Assembly (NCBI GenBank): GCA_030068075.1
Contig: CM057827.1
Span: 66,788,500-66,852,499, forward strand
DNA length: 64,000 bases
Reading direction: 5' to 3'
Source: Paguma larvata
Taxonomy: Eukaryota > Chordata > Mammalia > Carnivora > Viverridae
Shown here: piece by piece, positions 22,300-35,094 of the stretch
How positions within the stretch are numbered: position 1 is the first letter of the stretch
How the letters are laid out: each line of letters starts with the position of its first letter
Program-made: the position numbers and the translations under genes
Notes under the pieces: model-generated
What the model was told of the DNA's origin: nothing
Seen by the model: only the letters and a program-made list of their open reading frames with translations
The model's database searches: none

Positions 22300-22620
22300 T
22301 TAAAAAGACCTTGGAAAACTTGAAGAAGGTTTAAGGACAAGCAATAAACATGATTAATAGGTTGGAAAATAGAATCTCAGAGGAAAGGTTAAGGGAACTA
22401 ATATTATTTAAGTTGGAAAATAGGCTGGGGAAACAAGTTGGTTTTCAATTACTTGAAGGATTATTACATAGAAGGTGCTGATCGGTACTCCGATGCCACC
22501 GAGGGCAGAGCAAGAATAAGTGAGCTTGAAATGTTGTATAAAGCGTTTAGGTTGGCTAAGAGAAAGAACTTCCATCAGGACCACAAGCCATTAAAATGGA
22601 AAGTACTAAATTTCTTTTGT
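22300..22620 (+). mobile_element. L3/CR1-like LINE relic
   Basis: The order 'TTTTCAATTACTTGAAGGAT', 'GAGGGCAGAGCAAGAATAAG' and GAGAAAGAACTTCC resembles the 3' region of CR1-clade LINEs (L3 in mammals). A 68-codon open frame at 22438-22644 lies in it and is probably accidental. Very old. Confidence 0.5.
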
Positions 22621-22624
22621 ACAG

Positions 22625-25600
22625 ACCTTTCAAAATGCACTTGAAACTCATTTATCTAGGAAAGTTTACATGAGGCCCAGCCTACCAAGCGGAGAGAGAG
22701 GAAAGAGAAACACTTCAAGTTTTTACAAGGGCTATCTTTCCTAAGTTTCCCTCTGCTCTCTGGAGTGCAAATGTTTGTGTGATGAATTTGGGATAGTGCA
22801 CGGCAAGGAGAAAAGTGCTCACAGATCAAAATCTTTGAAATACAAGCTTCAATGTTCACACGCTCGTGTTTAATATAGCAATCTTAAGGAGCACTGCAGC
22901 TCTAACACTCTTTGTTGTAGCCATTCAAGCAATTTCACTTTGTTATACTATTTCAAGTTCATGAGATTACTGGCGACTAATTGCATTTTTGTGTCTTGGC
23001 TTCTCATCTCCTCCTTGGCAATATATTTTTTGTTTGTTCTTTTAGAAATGAATCAAACCAATTGGATATTCTTTCATAAGGTAATAAAAATAATATATTT
23101 TCTTCCAAAAGATTTTATTTACTTAGAAAAATAGGCTATTCTCTGAACACCTGCACACTTAATTCTCTTAGAGTTAAATTATACAAGAATTCCATACCAC
23201 TGATTTCTGAGGCTTGTGCTAACAAAGATAAATGAAAGCAGGGATTTCAATAAAATTTTGCAAACAATTCTGTTAGAGCTTGTCAAATACGCACAAGATA
23301 TGAGTTCTAACTCCTTTTATTTATGTGTCAATGTTATGAAAATCACTAAATGAAAGTATGGACTGTTGCATATAGTCTAAGAACAAAGAGATAAAAATGA
23401 AAACTCTAGCTGGAAGCTTTTAACTATTTCTTTGGTGATGATATTTATTTTCCCCAGGAAAATATTTTATTTTCTCTTAAATGAATCATAAATAAATGAA
23501 CATCTCTGCCAAACACAAATAGGAGCATAACTTATATGATGAAGAAGACTTATTTTAAGGAGCATCTATTGCTTTCTGTTTGGAAAGTGCTTTGTAGTCA
23601 TTAAAAATTAATTCCTTACAATGTGGGTAAGAATGAAGGTGAGTGACAGTTATTATTTTCTCTTCTAGGATGACAAAGGGAATCGCAAAGAGATGAATTA
23701 CCAAATTTACATAACAAGTTATTGGAAAGATGGAATTGCAACTCTGAGATCCTGACTCAAGGTTTTTGTGTTTTTGTTTACAAAAAGACTCCAAAAAGCT
23801 GACAAAAAAGAAGAGGGAACAGTTTAAAACCCGGAACAGAAAGCAAATCAAAAAGGTGTTAATCTTCTCCCATGTCCAATAGCTAGTCCATGCTAAAAGT
23901 TCCCATTTAGGGGAGAATGAGTATTTCCACAATGTTGTAATGTACTCTGTGCAGAACAAGGCCAGCCAGCAGACTCTTTCCCTTGGTAACTAAGGTAACA
24001 TATATGATGGATAGAAAGATAATCTTGAACGAGTAGGCATGTGTGCCGTACCAACGAGCAAAGTTGGCAATGCTTATTTTAATTTGCTATTTGTTGTCTT
24101 TGTACAATCCATCTAAAAGTAAATGACTTTTTCATTATGTTAGCTCCAATTTACTTTCTTGGACTATGGCATTTCCCTTCAAATAAATTTAATAGGATTC
24201 CAACTCTGAAGTTTAGAATCTCCTACAGCTGTAATTCCTATCCTCAACACAGAAGAAGATTGTCAATTTCTGCTCAGCATCTATTCAAATTTAGAATGAA
24301 TGATACTCATTAGAAATCATATCAGGTTGCTCAGTCACAACTGTTTGATACCCATAGGCCCTCTGCAATGTCTCCATTAAGTCCACCTTCAACTCCCACA
24401 GCTTTGATTATTCAAATGCTCACTACTCCAGCACGCTCCTCAAATTAGGGCCATATCAAAGACTTGGGTATCCACAACCTCAAGAACAGTCATCACATTT
24501 TCCATGTCTGTATTCTGCTCCTTGTATTATCACCCACTTAAAGTGTTCCTTCATATTTAGAAAGACTTTTTGGGAATGACTAATAAGTTCACCTAAATCT
24601 CTTATGATAGTATTCTTTCAACCACAAGCTAAGTATTAACCATGTTAGCATAACCTAAAAAGAAGGATACATAGATGATGCAGTTATATTTGCCATTTAG
24701 AACAAGGAATAGAAGCCTACCATTTTGTCATATATGATATAGTTTTGATATTTGTAAGTGTTATTTTCTTATAATGCAAACCTATTTCATTGCTTCCTTT
24801 TTATAGAATATAGATGTTATTATTTTGTCTATTATGTTATTAATTGTGAAGTATTTGAGATGTGACATCAATGTTTCTTTTAATGTCAATGGGAATCAAA
24901 GCTCCTGAGTTATTCAACACATGGGTTTCTTTCCTTTTTGTTACCATGAGACCGTGAAGAGTCTAGGATTACTGAGAGGAGAGAAATGTCACTTTACTGG
25001 AAAGGTCTCAACTGAGCTTGACCTGGGATACCTTTTGGAATACACTGGGCTTCTCGGCAATATGCTTTGAGGTTACACCTACAGCTAATCATTAAATCTC
25101 CCAGTAATCTAGGAAATTAACATCTTCTTGCATGTGGCTTCTTATTTCTCATTTGTGAATGGCTGTAGACTGCTAGCTACCCAAGAATGCACTACAGAAT
25201 CCAAAAGGAATGTATAACATATTAACCTCATCAGATCCTTACTTAACAAAAAATGAGGACTTCTTGGTTTTTACTTCCAAGCGTTACATGATAGGATGCT
25301 CAAATTCCTTAAACCAGAAGGAATTCATGTTTATCACCAAATGATAGTACTGAGAAGAAAAGAATCATCACCTCTCCTAATGCTACAATTGTAGGTTCCT
25401 AAGAGTTCTTTTTATTGTGAAATAATATAAAAGATACAGAGAATTGGGCAGACTTACGTCAAGTTTGTTGGTATCAAAATCATTTTAACTATAACTGAAC
25501 ATAATCATTAGAAGCATATATCTAAATCTTGAATTAGAGGCAAAAAGCCAGTAAGTAAAGCACTTTCTACTATTAATTACTCATTGCATAAGTATCCTTA

Positions 25601-26314
25601 ACAAAGGACCTTAGAGTTCCACATAAGGGACAACTGGCAAAGGCCAGAGGCTGTTGAGAAACACTGTGCCACTGTCCTCTGCCACAGTCTTTTGAAGAGA
25701 AGAAACCAGTACTCAAAGGCATGAAATTCATAGGAATTCAAATGCCGGAAAGTTACCATGCTTTCTCTTTGTGTTTCTTTAACTGTAAGGTGGTGGTATC
25801 TGCACACAAATTTCCTACCCCTACTAGGAAAGGGATCATGCAATATAGAGCAGAACAGATGGTGATTTGAATAAAAAGGATACCAAACTTGCAGCAGATT
25901 ATAAGAAAAACGTTCTGGGAAACAAAACCCTCTCTTCTTACAAAACCACCCTAATTTCACTGTTTTTTTGTTTTTGTTTTTGTTTTTTTCTAGTATTTGA
26001 CACTGACAAGGTTTTCCTGTTTGTTACTGAGCTAGGGTTGGGCATAATGTCATGTTCTCATTTTTTCCCCATCTTTCCTCATCTGGCTTAGCAAGCTAGT
26101 CAATGCAACACAGCAATATTCCATGACTCTCTTATTCCTTGTTATGTTCTGCCTTCGAAGAATTTGCCAGAAATTTGACCTTCAATATGCTGAAATTATC
26201 TTATTTCTCTTTCAAGTATCATATTTATATGGTACATGATCAAAGACACTAAAAGTGAAAATACCTAATATATAAAAAACACATAAACTTTTATGTGAAC
26301 ATTTATTACATTTA
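22625..26314. other. Long unassigned stretch
   Basis: About 3.7 kb in which I recognise no gene and no clear repeat. At about 23570-23650, GTGCTTTGTAGTCATTAAA could be a worn MIR or L2 piece. Minus-strand open frames of 134 codons (23555-23959) and 120 codons (25598-25960) lack domain features and biased codon use. A (T)nG run lies near 25963-25990. Confidence 0.4.
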
Positions 26315-26315
26315 A

Positions 26316-26410
26316 GCCAGTGGTACTTCAAACTTTTGACTTTTGAGTACTTTATGAATTTACACTGCTTTGTTAAAATGCCTGTAATAAATGAAAAGAA
26401 TTTAGGAGGC
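26316..26410 (+). mobile_element. hAT-type (MER5/Charlie-like) DNA transposon end
   Basis: Starts CCAGTGGTACTTCAAACTTT, close to the terminal inverted repeat wording of MER5-like elements, then a diverged body. The opposite end was not found. Confidence 0.45.
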
Positions 26411-26629
26411 AGACTATTAAGGAGCTATGACATGAAAAAAGGTTTAAATATTGTCATCATTTATCAATTATATGATTTATTTACTTATCCTAACATACAC
26501 CTCTAATTTCTTTCCTTTCAGTTTATATATATAAGCAGATCTAGATTTAAGGCCTGGAAGACAGAAACTGTATGTTTTAATCCTTTGGTCCCCTCTGCTT
26601 GTCAGATTATCCTAACAGAGTTTGAAGAT

Positions 26630-26800
26630 TTGCTTTACCTTTATTATCTCATGAAATGCCTGTAACAACACTAGGAAGATACTGTTTTCTGTATTTTAAA
26701 GATGAAGAAAATGGAGGAGAGAGAGATGAAATAATTTGCTCAAAGTTACAAATTACATAAGCAGCAAAACAAAGAGAAATATGAGGAGTCTGATATGAAA
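26630..26800 (-). mobile_element. MIR SINE, antisense
   Basis: Reverse-complement MIR order: TTATCTCATGAAATGCCTGT, TATTTTAAAGATGAAGAAAA, AATTTGCTCAAAGTTAC and ATTACATAAGCAGC. Confidence 0.62.
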
Positions 26801-27654
26801 GAACCCACTCATAACTACTATATATTATTAAAGTCATAGGTACTGAAATACCTTACATATAGTAAAATTATATGTATGCATATATACACATACACAGACA
26901 CATGCATGTAAATATATCTAGCAAGAAGCAAATAAGTAGTTCTACTTGCTAACTACTGAATGGTATGTTACCTTTTTGTAAACAATAACCCAGAGAAAGA
27001 ATTTAGCTCTCTGGAGGCTGTGATTACACAAAATAATTGCCTTGTAGTTATACATGCAGAATAGAGCAGAATTCAATTGGCAATAACTTTTTAACAAGGA
27101 CTAGTTTCTGACTAGGACTGCCACAGTGTTTGGAGGAAGAATAGAAACTTACAACATCTTGTTTTTGAGTACAATCAGTCACCAAGGAACAGTAAGAATT
27201 TTTCTAAATTATGAGCTATAATCCTTAATTTGCTGTAAGCCTCACTTTTCAAATGGTCCATGTTTTTACAAGAGCTGTATTATCACCAGAGATGAAAAAT
27301 GTAAATAAATATATATGTATATATTGCTGGAACTTACTCCAGTCTTCTGCAAAGAGAACTTAGCAGGATGCGGTCATGCAGAATTCAGAATCATCAAGTA
27401 CCTGGACTGAACTAGAATCACATAAATTTGAGAACAGCCTCCCTAATAGAGAAAGAGGCTTGACAAAGACGATAAAGCAAAGGTATCATTTTGCCAGGCT
27501 CTCCTAGAAGACAATGACAATGCATGAGCTAGTCATGTCTATATTGTATTTCTTTTTTCCTCACCAGATGATCATATTACGTCACTATGTAATTATGGTG
27601 AGAAAGATTAATAGTCTTAAAATGGATCAAAAATAATAAAATGCTCTTATGATA
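26801..27654. other. Unassigned AT-rich sequence
   Basis: Contains a short ATATATGTATGCATATATACA low-complexity patch near 26870; nothing coding. Confidence 0.45.
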
Positions 27655-27856
27655 GAGAACAAACTGAGAGTTCATGGAGGGAGGTTGGGGGGAGATGGGC
27701 TAGATGGGTGATGGGTATTAAGGAGGGCACTTGTTGGAATGAGCACGGGGTATTGTATGTAAGTGATGAATCACTAAATTCTATTCCTGAAACTAATACT
27801 GCACTGTATGTTAACTAAAATTTGAATTTAAATTAAAAAAAAAAGAAAAAGAAGAA
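27655..27856 (+). mobile_element. Young L1 3' end, truncated
   Basis: Carnivore L1 3' UTR: GAGAACAAACTGAGAGTTCA, a G-rich tract (GGAGGTTGGGGGGAGATGGG), GGAGGGCACTTGTTGGAATG, GTAAGTGATGAATCACTAAA and CTGTATGTTAACTAAAATTT, then an A-rich tail. It is cut off at its 5' side after about 200 bases. No convincing target-site duplication was found by eye. Confidence 0.85.
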
Positions 27857-28382
27857 AATAGATTGAAATTTTATTATAAATAAAGAATAAAAGAAAACAA
27901 ATTATTATATTTAGGCAATGGCAAATTTAGAAAAGAGCAGATTTTAAGAGGATTCAAATCCATAGAGAAACATAATGAATGGTTATGTTCCAACCATTCA
28001 TTATGAGCTGGTTGAGAACTGTTAATTCAAAATCTGAAATGGTAAGACATGTACATGACATAATACCTCATTATCCATAAGTTAAAAATATCTTGTATTG
28101 AAGGACTAAAAAGATGACAACAAAACTGGAGATGTAGAGTACACATTGGCTAAAGAAAGAGGAAGAAACTTGATCAAATATTACCTTACAGATGCTGGAA
28201 CAGACAGAATACTTAATTCACAAAAATCAGAAGTTTTCTTAACACATGATTGTTGTGTCTCTCACAGAGAAAAAAAGAGAAAGCAACTATAATTTAAGAA
28301 ACATTTATAGGTCAATAAATATACTAGGATAAATGTAGAGACAAATAATTAAGAAGTAATCTCTTCCTTTTGGTGCACAGTT
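27857..28382. other. Unassigned AT-rich sequence
   Basis: Includes an imperfect inverted repeat GAATGGTTATG...CCAACCATTC near 27975-28005. No gene recognised. Confidence 0.4.
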
Positions 28383-28397
28383 AAAATAATGGAAACA

Positions 28398-28621
28398 GGG
28401 GCGCCTGGGTGGCTCAGTCAGTTGGGCATTTGGTTGAGCGTTGGTTGAGCTCAGGGCATGATCTCGCAGTTGGTGAGTTCAAGCCCTGAATCAGGCTCTG
28501 TGCTGACAGCTCAGAGCCTGGAGTCTCCTTTGGATTCTGTGTCTCCTTCTCTCCCTGCCCCTCCCCCACTCATAGTCTGTATGTGTCTCTCTCTCAAAAA
28601 TAAACATTAAAACCTTAAAAT
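28398..28621 (+). mobile_element. CAN-SINE, full length
   Basis: Head GGGCGCCTGGGTGGCTCAGT is intact, and an internal duplicated phrase GGTTGAGCGTTGGTTGAGC is seen at 28432-28450. A perfect 15-bp duplication AAAATAATGGAAACA lies at 28383-28397 and 28622-28636. Confidence 0.95.
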
Positions 28622-28636
28622 AAAATAATGGAAACA

Positions 28637-29135
28637 AATGAAAATGAAGTATTATGTAGAAGTGCTGATTATAGAAGGGGATGCAACATGAAGTGGGAAA
28701 AGAAGTTAAAAATCTTTACTGAGTAGCTTAACATTTTGAGACTTTAATAAAGAGTAGGAGTTTCACTGACCCGAAAAAGGGAAGAAGAATATTTAAGACA
28801 GAGGAAATAGCTGAGACAGTTCAGTAAGATGTGAAATGCACATAACCTTCAGAAACAGAAAGATAGTTGCATGACATGTTCAAGTTAATTTTACCATGAG
28901 GAGATTATGGTCAGTCAAAATATGGGACTTCAAAAAAAAAAAACAAAAACAAAAAACACACAACTTTAGTTGAAAATTCAATGGTAGGACTACCTAAACA
29001 TAGACCTTTTAGACTGAAGTTGTCTAAGAAACTCTAGATTTCTCAAATTACCAGTCAAAATGGATACCAATAACATCACAGTGTTGAACAGAGTTACTTG
29101 ATCAGAAGAGCTAAGCTCTTGCCAAAGGTATGTTC
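28637..29135. other. Unassigned AT-rich sequence
   Basis: Contains an A-rich AAAAACAAAAACAAAAAAC run near 28932-28962. No gene recognised. Confidence 0.45.
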
Positions 29136-29150
29136 AAATGCTATAGCTTG

Positions 29151-29958
29151 CTCTTTCTCATGGCACCTTAGCGGCAGTAGGCTGCTTTAGGATGAAGTCG
29201 AACATCTCTCTCCCAGCTACTTGCAGCCAGAAACTCATTAAAGTGGATGATGAACACAAACCTTGTACCGTTTATGAGAAGGGTATATCCACGGAAGTTG
29301 CTGCTGATGTTCTGGGTGAAGAATGGAAGGGTTATATGCTCCAAATCAGTGATGGCAATGACAAACAAGGCTTCTCCATGAAGCGGGGTGTCTTGGCCCA
29401 TGGCCGTGTCTACCTGCTGTTGAGTAAGGGTCATTTCTGCTACCAACCAAGGAGAACTGGGGAAAGAAAGCACAAATCTATTTGTGGTTGCATTGTGGAT
29501 GCCAGTCTGTTTTCTCAACTTGGTCACTGTAAAAAAAAGGGGAGAAGGATATTCCTGGATTCACTGATATTGCCATGCTTCATCACCAGCGACCCAAAAG
29601 AGCTTGCAGACTATGTAACTTTTCAATCTCTCTAAAGATGATGTCTGTCAGTATGTTGTGAGAAAGCCCCTTAACTGAGAAGATAAGAAACTAGAACTGA
29701 AGCATCCAAGATTCAGAGTCCTGTTACTTTCCATGTCATCCAACACAAATGTTGACCTATTGCTCTGAAGGAATAAAAGCAGAGGCTGCAGAATATGCTA
29801 AACTTTTGGCCAGGTGAATGAAGGAGGCCAAATTAAAAGACCAGGAACAGAATGTGAAGAGATGGAGGTTGTCCTCTGTGAGAGTTTCTACCTCTAGTCT
29901 GAGTCCGGTCAAAAATGAGATTTTCTGAGAGTAACAAATAAGATCAGACGTCAAAAAA
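29151..29958 (+). pseudogene. Processed pseudogene of ribosomal protein S6
   Basis: An intronless copy of the RPS6 mRNA. It starts with CTCTTTCTCATGGCACC, the pyrimidine-led (5'TOP) start of the transcript, has ATG at 29192, and then reads [20 protein letters not shown], an [15 protein letters not shown] stretch and [14 protein letters not shown], all clearly S6. Frame is lost near 29506, where two bases are missing, with an extra base in the A-run near 29536. Further in-frame stops and a deletion of about 15 bases near 29765-29780 follow. The 3' end keeps the last codons (SESGQK-like) and a trace of tail. Perfect 15-bp duplication AAATGCTATAGCTTG at 29136-29150 and 29959-29973. L1 machinery made it. 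It cannot encode S6 (249 residues); an open frame of 147 codons is the broken remnant. Confidence 0.96.
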
Positions 29959-29976
29959 AAATGCTATAGCTTGATA

Positions 29977-30047
29977 AGGATAGATTAGATAGATGATGAT
30001 AGATAGATGATAGATAGATAGATGGGTAGATAGATAGACAGATAGTA
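29977..30047. repeat. (GATA)n microsatellite
   Basis: GATAGATA units interrupted by GATGATGATAG and GATGGGTAGATAG, immediately downstream of the RPS6 pseudogene. Confidence 0.93.
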
Positions 30048-30369
30048 GCATTTGCATATAAGGTATGTAGAATAAATATTTAGAGCACTACTGACTGATG
30101 GGATAAATGAGTTTATTTTCTCTAACACATTATTCCTAGACCTGTCTCTGGATCTCCTACATGTGAGAAAGTGACATGAAAGTGGAAGGGAATTGGAGAT
30201 AGGGACAGGGAGTGGGAGATGGCATTCCTAAAGCTTATTAGCTGCTTTGAATTTATTTCTGCAAATCTGAAGTTACAAAATGAATCAAGAAAGAAGAAAT
30301 ATTTTTACTCCAGCTGCCAGCATCTGCTTGCTACTATTATATATAATAACTTATTTGTAGAAAATTATA

Positions 30370-30550
30370 GAAACAAAGAAAATAGCCTTTGGAATCAGAG
30401 GGTCCTGAATTCAGAATCATGACATCTCACTTGATACTTGGGAAAATTAACTGACTTCTTTGGGCCTCTAATCTCTTTTATTCTTGGAGATAATAATACC
30501 TGACTCATGACATACCTGGAAGACAATGTGAGGCCACCCATGTAAATAGT
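30370..30550 (+). mobile_element. MIR SINE
   Basis: MIR order AGCCTTTGGAATCAGAGGGT, CTGAATTCAGAATC, CTTGATACTTGGGAAAATTA, GGAGATAATAATACCTGACT. Confidence 0.62.
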
Positions 30551-32490
30551 TTTTCACATTACCGAACAGGCTGTTCACCTCCTGTGACAGGATAAGTATG
30601 ATGGTTGGAGTCAGAGACCCTTATTCTCCAGATTTCCTTGGTCAGGGAATTCATGAAAAGAAATATGAATTTTTTCCTCATCCCTCACTGCACTTGATGA
30701 GGGTGAGTGAAGAAACTCCACTTCTTTGCTTCTGTCTTTTCTAGACCCTGTCTCTTTTGAATTGGCCTGCCTATAGAAAAAAAATGCATTTTGGCATGAC
30801 CACCCCTATGTGGAAAGATTACTAGTGACTCCTGTGTCTTATTTCTCATTTGGTTCCTGAACCTCAATGAGAAGAGAATAGTGTTAAGTCTCCTTAACAC
30901 CCACCATGAGACAGCTATTATTTTAGCAACAAGCAACCATTATGCATTACCTCTTATGAGTTAGAATTTAGAAGTACTTTCTATAACGGTCTTTTAAGCT
31001 GTCTGTTTAAATTATAAATTTTAATTTAAAGTGGTGTTTAATAATTATAACTTTAAATAGTTTAAAGTGGTACCAGGACAATACTAAGTCAGTACTATGT
31101 AAAAAAAAAAAAAGTACCATCGGAAATGTCATTATGGAAACAGTATTATTTGAATAGTGAAACGCAGAGATTTATAACATTAACAGTTATCATGGGGTGA
31201 TAATGACAAGAATATTAGTTATTTATATGACATTGTGTGACAGAGATGGTTAACTCAATTAGATCCTGGTGGTATTAAAGTCAAGGTCACATATTTAATT
31301 TCCATATGGGCCAGTCTACTCCTGACTGGGAAAACTTTGCTCTCTACTCACGGACTGCACCCCTAACCCCAATCTGTTATTTCTCAATTACGTGCCATTA
31401 ATTGATGCAATATCCTACTGGTAGTGGGTCATCCGTGCCATCTGCATAAATGAAGGACAGCGTGTCTATGAGGCAGCCGAGAGAGAACAACTTGAAGCCA
31501 ATAGTACCAGAAATTTCACTAATAATCTGTAGTTTTCTCCAGGAAAAAAAACGGGGGGGGCTCCAAACTTTCCAGGGGAGAACTAACTGCAAACATTATT
31601 CAAATGTAGGCTGGAATCAACTCACAGTTACCTTCTGTAAAAATGAGGCAAATAGAAGTTCAATAGCCTAGTATGCTTTTTTGTTTTTAAACTTCTATTC
31701 GGCACGTATTTATGTGATAAGATGTTCTCTTATGTAACATGTTGCTTAACAAAGAAGCTTTTTTAGTTTGCTATTGCTGTTTATTTACTGACTTCACGCT
31801 CCCTGGTCTTTGTTCTCAATCCTACTGGGAATTGGTATTATATCCCAGTGTCATTCATTCATTATTAATTATTATAGTATATATAATGAGCAGACATACT
31901 AGACACACTGTGACATACACGGGGAGTAGTCGGATTTTTTCTCATCTTCAGTACCTAACGAGAGAGTAAATTTCTATATTCTGGCAAAGAACTGATCCGA
32001 AGTAATATCATGAAGACTATAAACCAAGACTTTTTGAATAGACTTTGAATAGAGACAGATAAAAACTACTAAGACCTACCTTCAAATTATTTACTTATTT
32101 ATCCATTACTTAATTCTTTTATATCATCCTCCTCACTCAGAAATTTTCCGAATGATTTACTTACAAAAACCCATAACGAAGAGATGGATGGAAATCACTG
32201 AAACCCTTGGTAATTTATACTAAAATTATTTCATCTATGAGAATAAGCATTTGAGGTGCTATCTATCTAGAAGATAGAAACATCTGTCTTCTATCGTATT
32301 TCAAGTAGCAATCACCAGATGGAACAGAATTTTGTGTGACTGTGTTAGGGGACAGTGGGACATGAGGACACTCTAGACAAATGTTTCTTCAAAACACCTC
32401 TGTTAGAGACATTGTACTAGTAACAAAAGATTTAACAGAAAGTAAAACCTCGATATAATAGTACCTATAGATATTCATATCTATAAGAAT
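30551..32490. other. Unassigned sequence
   Basis: No gene recognised; open frames up to 83 codons without domain features. A G8 run (GGGGGGGG) after AAAAAAACG lies at 31552-31559. Confidence 0.4.
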
Positions 32491-32505
32491 TACATGGAGT
32501 TTGAG

Positions 32506-32725
32506 TTTTAAAATTTTTAAATGTTTTTTTATTTTTGACAGAGAGAGAGAGAGAGACAGAGCATGAGTGGGGGAGGGGCAGAGAGAGAGGGAGACGCAGA
32601 ATCTGAAGCAGGCTCTAGGCTCTGAGCTGTCTGCAAAGAGCCTGATGTCCGGCCTGAACCCACGAACTGAGATCGTGACCTGAGCTGAAGTCGGACGTTT
32701 AACTGAATGAGCCACCCAGGCGCCC
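32506..32725 (-). mobile_element. CAN-SINE, full length
   Basis: Minus-strand SINE with (GA)n stretch and head GAATGAGCCACCCAGGCGCC. Duplication TACATGGAGTTTGAG (32491-32505) against TACAGGGAGTTTGAT (32726-32740), two mismatches. A 108-codon minus-strand open frame overlaps it and is a SINE shadow. Confidence 0.92.
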
Positions 32726-32740
32726 TACAGGGAGTTTGAT

Positions 32741-33254
32741 TTTGAAGGTTATGAAACTTCCCTGAGCAGGTCCCATGAAGCAGGTTACTTCATCATCAGG
32801 CTCAACTTCAGGATCATCTGTGGAACCTTCCCAAGTACAAAACAGAGAAACCTCTCACTGACGTTCTATGATTTCTGGAGTTTGTCTCTACTGCTAGACT
32901 CCTGAGAATCTATGCTTGCATTTTTGTTTTACCCCTCTGCTTGCCTGAGATGGAAATGCCCGAGTTGACTGTGGACCTCACATAACTGAAAACAGCCCAG
33001 CCTCTCTCACACTGAGACTCTAAATGAACATATGGAACTAAACTTGATTCACATCTTTAAATTAATTTCAACTCTTAGGAGAGCTAAACTATTATGTTGA
33101 AATAGTTATACAGTTTTGGGATCTGTATGTTATTCTAGCCTAGACTTTCATAAATACTATATTCCATAACCATCCTGAACATATCCTATAAATAACTTCT
33201 ACTTTACCAATGCCACTCTTAGTATATTAATCTTTGTTCTCCAAATAAACAAAC
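32741..33254. other. Unassigned sequence
   Basis: No gene or nameable repeat. Confidence 0.45.
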
Positions 33255-33720
33255 CCAATAAGTTACAGAGATTAGAGAGATAGATAGATAAAGAGATATA
33301 GTGATAGATACAGTTTATTATAAGGAATTGGCTCATACAGTTTTGAGAAGTCTCAAGATCTATAAGTTAGAGACCCTAGAAAGCCAATATAGTTTTACTC
33401 CAAGTCCGAAGGCAGAAGCAGACAGATGTTTCAGCTCAAAGACAAGCAGGCAAAAAAAGCAAATTCTCTCTTTTTCTGCCTTTTTTGTTCTATTCAGATC
33501 TTCAACAGATTAGATGAAGCCCCCGAATCTGCCCCCCATGCCTCCCATGCCCCACCCAACACACACACTCACACACATTGGGGAAGGCAATCTGATTTAC
33601 TCATTCTATAGAATGAACATCATTTAGAAACGCTCTCACAGACACACACAGAATACAGTTTAACTAAATATTTAGGGATCCCATAGCCCATGTGAGTTGA
33701 CACATAAAATTAAACATCAG
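33255..33720 (-). mobile_element. Solo MaLR LTR (MLT1-type), antisense
   Basis: The right end is the reverse complement of the LTR start (GTTGACACATAAAATTAAAC). Moving left come CATTTAGAAACGCTCTCAC, a TTGTTCTATTCAGATCTTC block and TTATAAGGAATTGGCTCAT, all in MLT1-like order. It carries GATA and CACACA low-complexity insertions. No internal retroviral sequence seen. Old; the subfamily is not certain. Confidence 0.72.
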
Positions 33721-35094
33721 AGAGAATATTCTTCTAAACTGAACATGACTCTACAATGGAAACCTGACTAGTGAATAGCAGAGTAGAATTATTACCTTTT
33801 TTTTATGCTAAATGCTGTATTTCTACTTATATAACCTAAAAACAAATTATAATTTTTAGAAACCACCTTAACACTACATTATGTCTTTAGGGTCACGTAC
33901 TTCAGGTATTTGATCAGCATGTACTCAAAGTATTCCCACAGTTTTAGAATGATGGGATTATATTAGAACATTATAGAAAGTGAGAAGATACTTTCTTTAT
34001 GCTGATTTTAATTCAGATAAGATTATAAGCAAAATGGTAATTTTAGACCCCCTTTACTTAACATACAGATCCCAAATCCCTTTTTCCTGCTGCAAGAGAG
34101 TCATTTATTTTGGGCTGAAATAGAAAATATGGACACCTACGATTAAAGAAAAATAACATCTAAACAAAGCATTGTCTGAGTTTACATTGTGCAAGGCTAA
34201 AAAATGCTGTGACCAATGGGTCATAACCTCTGGTCTAAAGGGTTTCACGCCTTACCACTAAATTTCCTCCCCTCCAAAAAAACAAACAAAACAGATTCAT
34301 ATTTTTTCTTATAGAACAAATAGAGTATTCAGCTATTTTCAATTAGCCTTTGGATAAAGTGATAAGGCATTAATGAAAAGAATAACAGTATCATAAATAG
34401 AAGAGGCCTAAGGTAAATTTCTTCACCGATCTTTGAAGTGAAAATTTTTTCTTTTGTAGGCCTCTTCAATATGGTATCTGGTCTTTGGATAACACTATTA
34501 CTTTTCTACTCCTCTGAAAATGAACTTAGAACTGTCTCTGGTTTCTTAGCCCTTAGAAAGTCACAGAAATCAGCATGGTAGACTACATCCCATTTCCTTT
34601 CATGACAAGACGACTAGAGTGGTGAAAAATAGTTCGTTCAGCATACTGGTGAACATAAAATTAGATTTGACAACTCAGGAAACACAACTCCTGTAGTAAG
34701 AAACTGCTCATTCCTCTGGAATGAAGAGATCGTCTAGTGAACCAAGTCAGTCTGTGTCGTAGACCTACAGTCGTCCTTGATTCCTTAGGTGATACGTGAA
34801 GACTGTTGAATGTGTTATACCTTAAAAACTTAATTCATTTTTGAGTATCAGAAGCGACACTAGAAATTAGTGATTTTAAAATACCTAGTTATTTTGCTTT
34901 CAAATATCAAAATTTACTCTTCCTTCTTTAAACCTGTAAAGCTCACGGGGATAGAGATTTTTCCTCATGTGGTCACTGACGTATCCCAAAAGCCTAGAGC
35001 AATCAGTGGCATACAGCAGATGTTTCATAAACATCTAGTGACTCATATGAAAGATTGAATGAGTTATTCGCTGGTCATCAAACTCACCATCTTT
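33721..35094. other. Unassigned sequence
   Basis: No gene recognised. A phrase near 34218-34240 (ACCAATGGGTCATAACCTCT) hints at a worn DNA-transposon end, too weak to call. Confidence 0.4.

Noticed and set aside
23555..23959. 134-codon minus-strand open frame
   Set aside because: Rich in F, L, I, S and C as expected from AT-rich noncoding sequence; no recognisable motif.
29192..29635. Functional RPS6 gene
   Set aside because: Two-base loss near 29506 breaks the frame, conserved residues are changed and no introns exist; the flanking duplication shows a retrocopy.
34190..34260. DNA-transposon end at ACCAATGGGTCATAACCTCT
   Set aside because: No inverted partner or target duplication found; similarity too short.
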